From contig CAKRYE010000004.1 of NCBI GenBank assembly GCA_934426285.1, positions 1 to 64,000 on the forward strand: a DNA stretch of 64,000 nt, written 5' to 3'. Both the position numbers and the translations under genes were made by a program. The notes under the pieces are model-generated. The model did no database searches. It worked only from the letters and a program-made list of their open reading frames with translations, and was not told the origin of the DNA. Shown here in pieces: positions 25,629 through 33,310 of this stretch (position 1 is its first letter; each line of letters begins with the position of its first letter). The DNA is from an uncultured Blautia sp. Lineage in GTDB: Bacteria > Bacillota > Clostridia > Lachnospirales > Lachnospiraceae.

Positions 25629-26096
25629 TTGGAACAGAAATATACTGTGACTCAGGCGGCGGAAATCCTGGGAGTGAGAACTTCTGTTCTCAGATACTGG
25701 GAGGAGGAACTACAGCTGCGTATCAGCAGAAATGCACAGGGACATCGTTACTACACAGGATATGATATTACTCTTCTGGCTAATATAAAAGAACTAAAGA
25801 AAAGAGGGCTGGCACTTCGGGCAATCAAAGAACTGCTTCCGAAAATTGCCTGTATTGAGCCGGGAGACGGAAACAGTAAGGTAAAGCTTCTGGAAACTTC
25901 GCAGGAAACGGACAACAGGATTCTTGAATTTCAGAAAATCATGGAGAGGCTGATCGATCAGGAACTCCGGATGAAGAGAGAGGGAGAAATACAGTGCCGC
26001 AATCTGGATGAAGCCATACGAAACAGACAGCTTGCAAGAAAAGAAGCGGCAGCAGCCCGGGAGAAAAAGTCCAGAAAAAAACACAGAACAGCATAA
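25629..26096 (+). CDS. MerR-family transcriptional regulator
   Basis: 155 residues from the TTG at 25629, chosen because AGGAGGG ends 6 bases before it; the ATG at 25605 lies inside that site. Residues 5-70 are a winged helix (YTVTQAAEILGVRTSVLRYWEEELQL, with HRYYTGYDI), then a helical, Lys/Arg/Glu-rich dimerisation region to the end. No ligand-binding domain and no conserved metal cysteines, so the signal is unknown; resembles racA/yfmP-type short MerR proteins. Confidence 0.85.
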   Translation: MEQKYTVTQAAEILGVRTSVLRYWEEELQLRISRNAQGHRYYTGYDITLLANIKELKKRGLALRAIKELLPKIACIEPGDGNSKVKLLETSQETDNRILEFQKIMERLIDQELRMKREGEIQCRNLDEAIRNRQLARKEAAAAREKKSRKKHRTA

Positions 26097-26099
26097 TAA

Positions 26100-26147
26100 A
26101 AAATTGCCGTCCTCAGTCAGATGACTGAAGAACGGCAATTTTTGTTT
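26100..26147. terminator. Bidirectional terminator between merR-like gene and ferredoxin
   Basis: AAAATTGCCGTCCTCAGTC / GACTGAAGAACGGCAATTTTT, a stem of about 18 pairs with a three-base loop and T/A runs at both ends, between convergent genes. Confidence 0.88.
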
Positions 26148-26180
26148 TGGTCAAATTACTGCAGTACAGTAATACTGATA

Positions 26181-26393
<213 letters not shown>

Positions 26394-26419
26394 TTAGTAC
26401 CCTTCTGGGTTCTAGTCCT

Positions 26420-26448
26420 ATTTTAATATATAAGTTCATGGATTACAA
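26420..26448 (-). promoter_or_regulatory. Ferredoxin promoter
   Basis: On the minus strand TTGTAA (26448-26443), 17-base spacer, TAAAAT (26425-26420). A small hairpin ACCCttctGGGT (about 26398-26410) lies in the leader. Confidence 0.6.
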
Positions 26449-26483
26449 GTATAAAATTTGATACATGGTTATAAATATATTTG

Positions 26484-26512
26484 TTGATTCCTGATAAAAT
26501 TAGTATTATAAT
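26484..26512 (+). promoter_or_regulatory. Promoter of the DUF1858 gene
   Basis: TTGATT (26484-26489), 17-base spacer, TATAAT (26507-26512). Confidence 0.65.
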
Positions 26513-26600
26513 GTTACTGGGCATAAAATGAACAGTAAGATCGTAATACTACCGTGTGGAAATGCCCATATTTCTGATACAGACAAGGAGGAAACATATA

Positions 26601-26801
26601 ATGGCTAAAGTTACTAAAAATATGCTGATCGGACAGCTTCTGCAGATAGATCCTAATATCGCAGCAATCCTTATGAGAGCAGGAATGCATTGCATCGGAT
26701 GCCCGTCATCCCAGATGGAATCTCTGGAAGAGGCAGCTATGGTTCATGGTATGGATGTAGATGTTCTGGTTCAGCAGATCAATGATTTTCTTGGAGAATA
26801 A
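26601..26801 (+). CDS. DUF1858 protein (hybrid-cluster-associated redox disulfide type)
   Basis: 66 residues from the ATG at 26601 with AGGAGGAAAC before it. [19 protein letters not shown] and the loop [23 protein letters not shown] fit the DUF1858 family, whose CxxC pair is thought to be redox-active and which is often encoded near hybrid-cluster or nitrosative-stress genes. Here its only neighbour is the ferredoxin. Confidence 0.9.
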   Translation: MAKVTKNMLIGQLLQIDPNIAAILMRAGMHCIGCPSSQMESLEEAAMVHGMDVDVLVQQINDFLGE

Positions 26802-26828
26802 TTTTCAGAAAACAATAGGAAAACAAAT

Positions 26829-26872
26829 AAAAGAGGAGAACTCATATATTTCCAGTGAGTTCTCCTCTTTTG
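26829..26872. terminator. Bidirectional terminator between DUF1858 gene and mecA
   Basis: AAAAGAGGAGAACTCA (26829-26844) pairs with TGAGTTCTCCTCTTTT, perfect 16-bp stem between convergent genes. Confidence 0.9.
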
Positions 26873-26906
26873 TGATTTCCATTTATAAGCGGGTTGGTAA
26901 GTCATA

Positions 26907-27656
26907 TTATAATTGTGACAATTGCAGAAGCGCAGAGGAAGAAATAATCTCTCCGTGTTCTGCAAGGTAAGCTTCGCCTGATGAGGTGAAAGCCCGGCCG
27001 TTGCCGTATTCCGTAAGAATATTGCAGATTTTGTTGAATTCCTCAGGGGAGCAGGATGACTGATGGATGACCAGTTTGTAAATATCATCAGAAGGGTCCT
27101 TGTATAAGGTATTGCTTCCTGTGAAATAACCGTTCAGTCCACGCGCTGCAGCGATCACATCATCCAGATCATCGAATTCATAAAGGCGGATCAGATTAAC
27201 AGCTGCATTCTCCGGGAGATCTTCTTTGCCTTTTACAGACTCTGTAGCATCAGCTGTGCTGGATTTTTTTGCAGAATTTCTGACTTTTGCTTCACAAAGC
27301 TTTTGAAATATATCGATAATATTGTCGGCACCGTCCAGCTGGACAGTATCAGCAGATTCCCGTCCCTTAAAAGGAGAAAATTTGGAAAAACGTGTATCCA
27401 GTTCCTCGGGATCCTCCACTTTGGTAATGATCAGGATAATACTTTCTGTACTTACTGGAATAGCCTCGATCATCAGAGGAATGTTATCTGCCTCAAATCC
27501 GAATTGAATCTGTGCCTGCTGCATCATGTCCCGAAAAAGCTTTTTGGCTTTGTCTGTTCCATAAGCAAGTTCGCTGATACGGATCTGATGACTTTCCAGA
27601 TCCTCTCTGGTTAAGGTACAGCGTATCTGATTATCATTAATTTTTTCTATTTTCAT
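26907..27656 (-). CDS. mecA: Adaptor protein MecA
   Basis: 249 residues. N-terminal substrate-binding part (MKIEKINDNQIRCTLTREDL, ELAYGTDKAKKLFRDMMQQA), a variable acidic/Ser-rich middle (115-150), and a C-terminal ClpC-binding domain (IRLYEFDDLDDVIAAARGL, LYKDPSDDIYKLVI, AEHGEIISS). Delivers substrates to ClpCP. Single gene with two hairpins in its upstream region. Confidence 0.9.
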   Translation of the reverse strand: MKIEKINDNQIRCTLTREDLESHQIRISELAYGTDKAKKLFRDMMQQAQIQFGFEADNIPLMIEAIPVSTESIILIITKVEDPEELDTRFSKFSPFKGRESADTVQLDGADNIIDIFQKLCEAKVRNSAKKSSTADATESVKGKEDLPENAAVNLIRLYEFDDLDDVIAAARGLNGYFTGSNTLYKDPSDDIYKLVIHQSSCSPEEFNKICNILTEYGNGRAFTSSGEAYLAEHGEIISSSALLQLSQL

Positions 27657-28242
27657 GTCATATCACATCCTATTCTGTTTTTATATAGTATGATGGTTGC
27701 TGTTCACTCTGTTTACAGCAACATATAATGACTTACAATGCCCTGGTAAGCAGCTAAGATATAGCTGCCGTTCACTATCTGAATAGCTACTTATATACAG
27801 TATATTATATAACATGAAACTGTAAAATGTAAAGGCAAGTCATTTGCCTAATTATAAAAAATTTGGGAACAAAATCGAAAAAATTAAACAAATTGATGAA
27901 AAGCATTGCGTATAACTGCAAATGCTGTATAATGAAAAACAGGAGAAAACAATCTGTCTGTAATCCATAAATATGCAGCCTGAGAGTAACCTATATCAAT
28001 ATTATAATATTCATTAAGCTTCACTGCCCTTTTATCCTGCAGCGTTCTTGCTGTGGCAGTGCTCAGATGAATTCCCATGAAAATAAATTGGAGTTTGCAG
28101 AGTATTTTGTTTTTTCCGGAAACCAGTAGTGGTGCTTTCTATTATCTGACCTTATCAGACCAGAGAGGGTGTGGTGGGTCATGGCAGGCAGCAGCCCTTC
28201 GACTCTTAACTGCCTGACTAATACGAGAAAGGAGGACAGAAT
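27657..28242. other. 586-base gap without a confident gene
   Basis: Just upstream of mecA are two hairpins, GTTGCTGT...ACAGCAAC (27694-27721) and GCAGCTA/TAGCTGC (about 27751-27769), and the words GTTCACT...AGC...TATA occur twice in imperfect form. From 27800 the gap is very AT-rich. A 46-codon frame with an ATG at 28077 ends in TGA at 28217, just before the ribosome site of the next gene, but has no ribosome site of its own. Confidence 0.5.
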
Positions 28243-28476
28243 ACGGAAAATATATCACGGGCCAGGAAACAAAACCTGCGTAAGCCGCTGGAACAGGAGT
28301 TAAAAAGATACCAGTCTCAGGGAATATCTTTATATCTTGATGGCTATCCAAGCACTCCTAAAAACATTGCAAAAGCCTGTCAGATTGCAGAAAACGGTGG
28401 TTACATGCGGGATTACATTTCAGATGAAAAGGGACAGATTGCTCGTGTCAACTTCGATTTTGTCGAAGAAAAATAA
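28243..28476 (+). CDS. Small hypothetical protein with ACG start (or lost start codon)
   Basis: 77 codons. The reading frame is bounded upstream by TAA at 28219, and no ATG, GTG, TTG or CTG lies between that stop and codon 12. A perfect AAAGGAGG (28228-28235) ends 7 bases before ACG at 28243. Downstream the sequence looks like a real small protein: LRKPLEQELKRYQSQGISLY, LDGYPSTPKNIAKACQ, YMRDYISDEKGQ and VNFDFVEEK, with good codon use. Either ACG is used as a rare start or a single T-to-C change has silenced the gene. Function unknown. Confidence 0.6.
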   Translation, partial: TENISRARKQNLRKPLEQELKRYQSQGISLYLDGYPSTPKNIAKACQIAENGGYMRDYISDEKGQIARVNFDFVEEK

Positions 28477-28521
28477 CAGAAGATAAAACTGGTGAGCCAT
28501 AAGCCTCTGCACCAGGTAAAA

Positions 28522-28588
28522 AAACAGGCTGCCCGAAATATACAGAATATTTCCTCGATGTTCATAATGCCTCCGGGCAGTCTGTTTA
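28522..28588 (+). terminator. Hairpin, probable terminator after the ACG-start gene
   Basis: AACAGGCTGCCCG pairs with CGGGCAGTCTGTT, with an inner GAAATAT/ATATTTC hairpin. The T tail is weak (TTTATC). A smaller CTGGTG/CACCAG stem lies just before it. Confidence 0.5.
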
Positions 28589-28734
28589 TCTGAAATATCT
28601 ATGATAGCATTGTATGAATGGAAAATTCAGGTAAATCTTAAAAAATTATGAAAAGTTGATTTTTGTAATGCATTTGTAATAAAATATGATATAATGCTAT
28701 AGTAATCAGTAATTATACCGAAAGGAAAAAAGTC

Positions 28735-30381
28735 ATGAATAAGAAAATAAAACCCGCAATTGCAGTGATTGTCCTGATTTTTCTGGTAGCAATGATCGGG
28801 CTTTTGAGTCATGTGATCATGAAACGTATCCCTACAAAAGAGAAAATGGATCTGAATGAATATTACGGAGAACTGGGGGATGGAGAAGCGGCATTGGTTC
28901 TGGGAACAGAGCTCCTGGATGAGAAGGCGCTGGTAGCAGGGGAGAGAGTTTATCTTCCTCTTGATGTAGTGAATACATATTTGAATCAGAGATATTACTG
29001 GGATGCTGCCAATAAGCAGATCCTGTATGCAACACCATCAGAAGTAATTACCGCAGCAGCTGCATCAGAAGCAGGTGACCAGGTATGGTTAAAGGACGAT
29101 ACGGTGTATCTGAATCTGTCGTATGTACAGCAGTATACAGATATTGATGCATATATATATAAAGATCCTTACCGGGTTGCGATCCAGTATCAGTTTGATA
29201 AGATCAAAACTGTGAAAGCAGAGAAAAATATAGCTGTTCGTTATCGGGGCGGAATTAAATCCAGTATTCTTACAGAAGTGAAAAAAGGAACAAAGCTCCG
29301 TCTGCTGGAGGAACTTGAGGATTGGGATCAGGTTGCTACAGATGACGGATATATTGGATACGTGGAGAAAAAGAAAGTAGGAAAAGTGGAAGAAACTACT
29401 TTTGAACGCAATTTCCAGGGTGAAGAATATACTTATATTACCATGGATGATCCTGTGAATATGGTATGGCATCAGGTTACTTCCACAGATGCCAATGCAT
29501 ATCTGGAAGATGCTATTGCAAATATGACAGGGGTGAATGTGATCTCCCCAACCTGGTTCTATCTGACGGATACAGCAGGTAATATTTCCAATATTGCAAG
29601 TGCAGATTATGTTGCCAAAGCACATGAAAAAGGTCTGAAGGTATGGGGACTGATCGATAATTTTACTCAGGATGTAAGTACTATGGAAACCCTGTCAAAT
29701 ACAGCATCCAGACAGAATCTCATTACTCAGCTGATACAGGCTGCAGTTAATGTGGGACTGGATGGCATTAATGTGGATTTTGAGTCACTCAGTGAGGATG
29801 TGGGAATTCATTTTCTGGAATTTCTGAGAGAACTGTCTGTTGAATGCCATAAAAATAATCTGGTACTTTCCGTGGATAATCCTGTTCCTGAGGATTTCAC
29901 CAGCCATTATGACCGGGCTGAGCAGGGAAGAGTTGTGGATTATGTGATTATTATGGGGTATGATGAGCATTATTCAGGATCTGACGCAGGATCAGTTGCA
30001 TCACTGCCATGGGTAGAACAGGGAATTCAGGATACATTGGAAGAAGTACCGGCAGACCGTGTGATCAACGCAGTTCCTTTCTATACAAGATTGTGGAAAA
30101 CAACAGGTGGAGCTGTTACAAGTGAGGCAATTGGCATGGACCAGGCTCAGCAGGTGATCTCTGAGAAAAATGTGGAAACTTACTGGGATAAGAATACTTC
30201 TCAGAATTACGGAACCTATGAGGAGGATAATTCCACCTATCAGATATGGCTGGAAGATGCACAGTCTATTGCTGCCAAGGTAAAACTGGCATCCAAGTAT
30301 AAGCTGGCCGGTGTGGCTGCATGGAAGCTGGGATTTGAGAATAGCGGCATCTGGCAGGTGATCACAGATAATTTGCAGTAA
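28735..30381 (+). CDS. GH18-family glycosidase with SH3 domain (spore/wall hydrolase type)
   Basis: 548 residues. Membrane segment at 5-29; a copper-amine-oxidase-like stalk domain (about 45-110); an SH3b domain (about 155-215, KNIAVRYRGGIKSSIL, GTKLRLLEELEDWDQV); and a GH18 barrel (230-548) with the catalytic signature DGINVDFE, Glu350 being the acid. YIIMGYDEHY and PFYTRLW follow. Related to B. subtilis YaaH/YvbX-type proteins that cut spore or wall peptidoglycan. A TATAAT at 28690 precedes it. The amidase gene follows 86 bases downstream, making a wall-hydrolase pair. Confidence 0.88.
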   Translation: MNKKIKPAIAVIVLIFLVAMIGLLSHVIMKRIPTKEKMDLNEYYGELGDGEAALVLGTELLDEKALVAGERVYLPLDVVNTYLNQRYYWDAANKQILYATPSEVITAAAASEAGDQVWLKDDTVYLNLSYVQQYTDIDAYIYKDPYRVAIQYQFDKIKTVKAEKNIAVRYRGGIKSSILTEVKKGTKLRLLEELEDWDQVATDDGYIGYVEKKKVGKVEETTFERNFQGEEYTYITMDDPVNMVWHQVTSTDANAYLEDAIANMTGVNVISPTWFYLTDTAGNISNIASADYVAKAHEKGLKVWGLIDNFTQDVSTMETLSNTASRQNLITQLIQAAVNVGLDGINVDFESLSEDVGIHFLEFLRELSVECHKNNLVLSVDNPVPEDFTSHYDRAEQGRVVDYVIIMGYDEHYSGSDAGSVASLPWVEQGIQDTLEEVPADRVINAVPFYTRLWKTTGGAVTSEAIGMDQAQQVISEKNVETYWDKNTSQNYGTYEEDNSTYQIWLEDAQSIAAKVKLASKYKLAGVAAWKLGFENSGIWQVITDNLQ

Positions 30382-30466
30382 ATAAATAATACAAAGGAAA
30401 AACAGGAATGTGTAAAATACTCTCTGGCATATATTAAGATGAATATGGCAGGGGGTATTTTATTTT

Positions 30467-31156
30467 TTGGAAAAGCGAGGGACAAAGCTTGTATTAATCT
30501 GTTTGTTTCTGGTCGGTGTTTATATACTGGCTCGGGAGGCTGCTCTGGTGTCCGGAAAAAACCATAACCGGGATCCCGGAAAAATGATACTGGTAGATGC
30601 GGGTCATGGTGGAACTGATCCCGGGATGATAGGGGTTGGGGGATTAAAAGAAAAGGAAATCAATCTGGAAATTGCTAATAAGCTGAAAAAGATTCTTGAG
30701 GAAAAGGGCTTTTATGTGATAATGACCAGGAAGGAAGATAAGGGGTTGTATGACAATGACTGTAAAAATCAGAAAGTCCAGGATCTGCAGAGGCGAATTG
30801 CACTGATTGGGAAATATAAGCCTCTTTTGTGTGTAAGTATTCACCAGAACAGCTATCAGGATCCTGATGTATACGGTCCCCAGGTGTTCTATTATGAGGA
30901 TTCCATACAGGGAAAGGAGCTGGCAGGTTATATTCAGAATGCGTTGAATACTTGTCTGGATGTGACAAGACCCAGGGCTCCAAAGGGAAACCGTACCTAT
31001 TACCTTCTGAAACGGAGTGAAAGTGTCTTGAATATTGTAGAGTGCGGCTTTTTGACCAATCCAGAGGAAGCAGAGCTGCTGCAGACATCTGAATATCAGC
31101 AGAAGGTTGCTTATGCAGTGGCACAAGGAATTGATAATTATCTTAAACGTACTTAA
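30467..31156 (+). CDS. N-acetylmuramoyl-L-alanine amidase (Amidase_3)
   Basis: 229 residues from a TTG at 30467, the only plausible start in frame; the AGGGGG site is rather far (about 12 bases). N-terminal membrane segment, then Amidase_3 with zinc ligands in DAGHGGTDPG, EKEINL (Glu), SIHQNS (His) and catalytic Glu in NIVECGFLTN. The CwlD type of this family makes muramic-delta-lactam in spore cortex; size and anchor fit CwlD, which is an inference. Confidence 0.87.
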   Translation: MEKRGTKLVLICLFLVGVYILAREAALVSGKNHNRDPGKMILVDAGHGGTDPGMIGVGGLKEKEINLEIANKLKKILEEKGFYVIMTRKEDKGLYDNDCKNQKVQDLQRRIALIGKYKPLLCVSIHQNSYQDPDVYGPQVFYYEDSIQGKELAGYIQNALNTCLDVTRPRAPKGNRTYYLLKRSESVLNIVECGFLTNPEEAELLQTSEYQQKVAYAVAQGIDNYLKRT

Positions 31157-31274
31157 ATTGTTTCTTTTATGTGAAGTTACTTTTAAAGTGTATTTGTTTT
31201 TGTTATACTGATAGAGTTATATAGCAAAGAGGGTAAGTGTTTCTATTTGAGGTTGGAAAAAGAAACAGGAAAGG

Positions 31275-33278
31275 ATGACAGAAGGCATTATGCTTGGAAT
31301 AATATACCTGATTTTGGCGATGCTGCTGGGTTATGAGGCATCAGCCTTTCTTATTGAAAAAGAAGAACAAAAGATATCAGTAAACAGGATCTGGCTTAAG
31401 CTTCCGGCAGCTTTTGGCACAGGAATTTTACTGCTGACATGGAGTGTTTATATTATATCCTGGTTTTTCAGTGTAGTGGGCGGTGTTCAAAATCCACTGC
31501 TATATGGAAATGTGATCGTGCTTGTCAGTGGGACAGTAATACTGGCAGTGATTCTGATGATCAAAAAGAAAAAAAATCATCCCTTTCTGGAAGGAAAATT
31601 ATGGGAAGATAAGAGCCGTTTCAGAAAAGAATTGATTTTATATGGATTACTGCTGGCTTTTATTACATACATGATGTTTTATGTATTTTATATCAGGGAC
31701 GGAGTACTGTACTCAGGGCTGACAGTTTATGGAGATTATGCACCACATACAGCAATGATGAGATCTTTTTCTCTGGGAAATAATTTTCCAACCCAGTATC
31801 CCCATTATGGAGGGGCAGATGTAAAATATCATTTTATGTTTCAGTTCCTGGCCGGAAATCTGGAGTATCTGGGGCTCAGACTGGATTTCGCCTATAATAT
31901 TGTCAGTATTGGATCGCTCCTTGGTTTTCTTATGCTACTGAGTCAGCTGGCTGTCCGGATTACCGGACGGTTCTGCTGTGGAGCGGTAACTGTCATTCTG
32001 TTTTTTTTCAGAAGCGGAGCTGCTTTTTTCAGATATGTGTGGGAACATCTTCAGACAGGGGATCTGCTGGCAGCTTTGCAGGAGAATACATCATTTATCG
32101 GCTATACTGCAAACGAGAACTGGGGCTTATGGAATTTTAATGTGTATCTGAACCAGAGACACCTGGCATTTGGACTTTTGATCGTAACTCTGGTAATATA
32201 TGTTTTTCTGGATTGGCTGGAAGCAGGAACCTCTCATAAGGAAAAAGGTTTTTCATGGTTTGTACAGCGCATTTTGTCTTTACAGGCCTGGAAGAGCAGA
32301 AATCTGGAGAAGGCTTTGATTATGGGATTACTGCTTGGGTTGAGTGCGTTCTGGAATGGAGCGGCGGTGATTGGCGGATTACTGATTTTGTTGGGATTTG
32401 CCATTTTCTCCGATGGAAAGTCTGATTATGCGGTTACTGCAGGTACTGCAGTATTCTTTTCTTTTCTCCAGACAAAGATATTTATCCGGGGAAGTGCTAT
32501 GGATCCCAGACTTTATCTGGGGTTTTTGGCTGAGGAGAAAACCCTCTTGGGGGTGGTGAAGTATCTGTTCTGGATGGGAGGTATTTTTTTTCTGGGACTG
32601 ATCCTGCTGGTATTCTTTATGAAAAGAAGAGAAAAAGCAATGCTTACAGGTTTTTTGTTTCCGGTAATCTTTGCTTTTGTTCTGTTGATGACACCGGATA
32701 TCAATGTAAATCACAAATATATTGTGATCGCATATGGATTTCTGAGCATTTTCTGGGCATGGGCAATCTGTAGTCTCTGGGACAAAAAGTTGTGGAAAAA
32801 GCTTCTGGCAGTTCTTTTGGCTGTCTGCCTGACTGCTACAGGAATCTATGATTTTGTTATTATTCTCAGGAGAAACGGAACAGGACACAGGGTAACTGTG
32901 AATATGAACAGTGACCTGACCCGGTGGCTGGCAGATCATCTTGGAAAACAGGATCTTTTGCTTACTCCGGAATACAGTATGAATGAAGTGACTATGTCAG
33001 GAGTGATGCTTTACTGTGGCTGGCCTTATTATGCCTGGTCAGCGGGATACGATACCAATTACAGAGCTGACAGGGCAGTGGAAATTTATACAGCTACAGA
33101 TGAGAGTGTGCTGAAATCTGTGGTGAAAGAGGAAAAAATCACGTATATTCTTTTTGAGGAAGGATCGGAATTCGAACAAAAAGAATGTCAGGAAGCTTTG
33201 ATCTCCCAAACTTTCGAGAAGGTCTATGAGACAGAGGATAGAAGAATCCGGATATATAAAACAATTGATGACGAATAA
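31275..33278 (+). CDS. Polytopic membrane protein, GT-C-like, paralogue of the DUF2298 protein
   Basis: 667 residues, about 13 hydrophobic segments. The large first external loop starts with DYAPHTAMMRSFSL (Asp154), then FPTQYPHYGG and KYHFMFQFLAGNLEYLG. The same spacing DYx4AMMRSxxL occurs at Asp156 of the next gene's product, so the two are distant paralogues. The layout (acidic residue in the first loop, many helices, soluble C-terminal tail of about 150 residues) is that of GT-C glycosyltransferases using lipid-linked sugars. Substrate unknown. Genes are 32 bases apart. Confidence 0.72.
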   Translation: MTEGIMLGIIYLILAMLLGYEASAFLIEKEEQKISVNRIWLKLPAAFGTGILLLTWSVYIISWFFSVVGGVQNPLLYGNVIVLVSGTVILAVILMIKKKKNHPFLEGKLWEDKSRFRKELILYGLLLAFITYMMFYVFYIRDGVLYSGLTVYGDYAPHTAMMRSFSLGNNFPTQYPHYGGADVKYHFMFQFLAGNLEYLGLRLDFAYNIVSIGSLLGFLMLLSQLAVRITGRFCCGAVTVILFFFRSGAAFFRYVWEHLQTGDLLAALQENTSFIGYTANENWGLWNFNVYLNQRHLAFGLLIVTLVIYVFLDWLEAGTSHKEKGFSWFVQRILSLQAWKSRNLEKALIMGLLLGLSAFWNGAAVIGGLLILLGFAIFSDGKSDYAVTAGTAVFFSFLQTKIFIRGSAMDPRLYLGFLAEEKTLLGVVKYLFWMGGIFFLGLILLVFFMKRREKAMLTGFLFPVIFAFVLLMTPDINVNHKYIVIAYGFLSIFWAWAICSLWDKKLWKKLLAVLLAVCLTATGIYDFVIILRRNGTGHRVTVNMNSDLTRWLADHLGKQDLLLTPEYSMNEVTMSGVMLYCGWPYYAWSAGYDTNYRADRAVEIYTATDESVLKSVVKEEKITYILFEEGSEFEQKECQEALISQTFEKVYETEDRRIRIYKTIDDE

Positions 33279-33310
33279 GTGTGACACTAAGAATGAGGAG
33301 GAAGACACAG

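Noticed and set aside
28077..28217. 46-codon frame upstream of the ACG-start gene
   Set aside because: Well placed as an upstream cistron, but it has no ribosome site and no recognisable protein; kept only as a remark in the gap entry.
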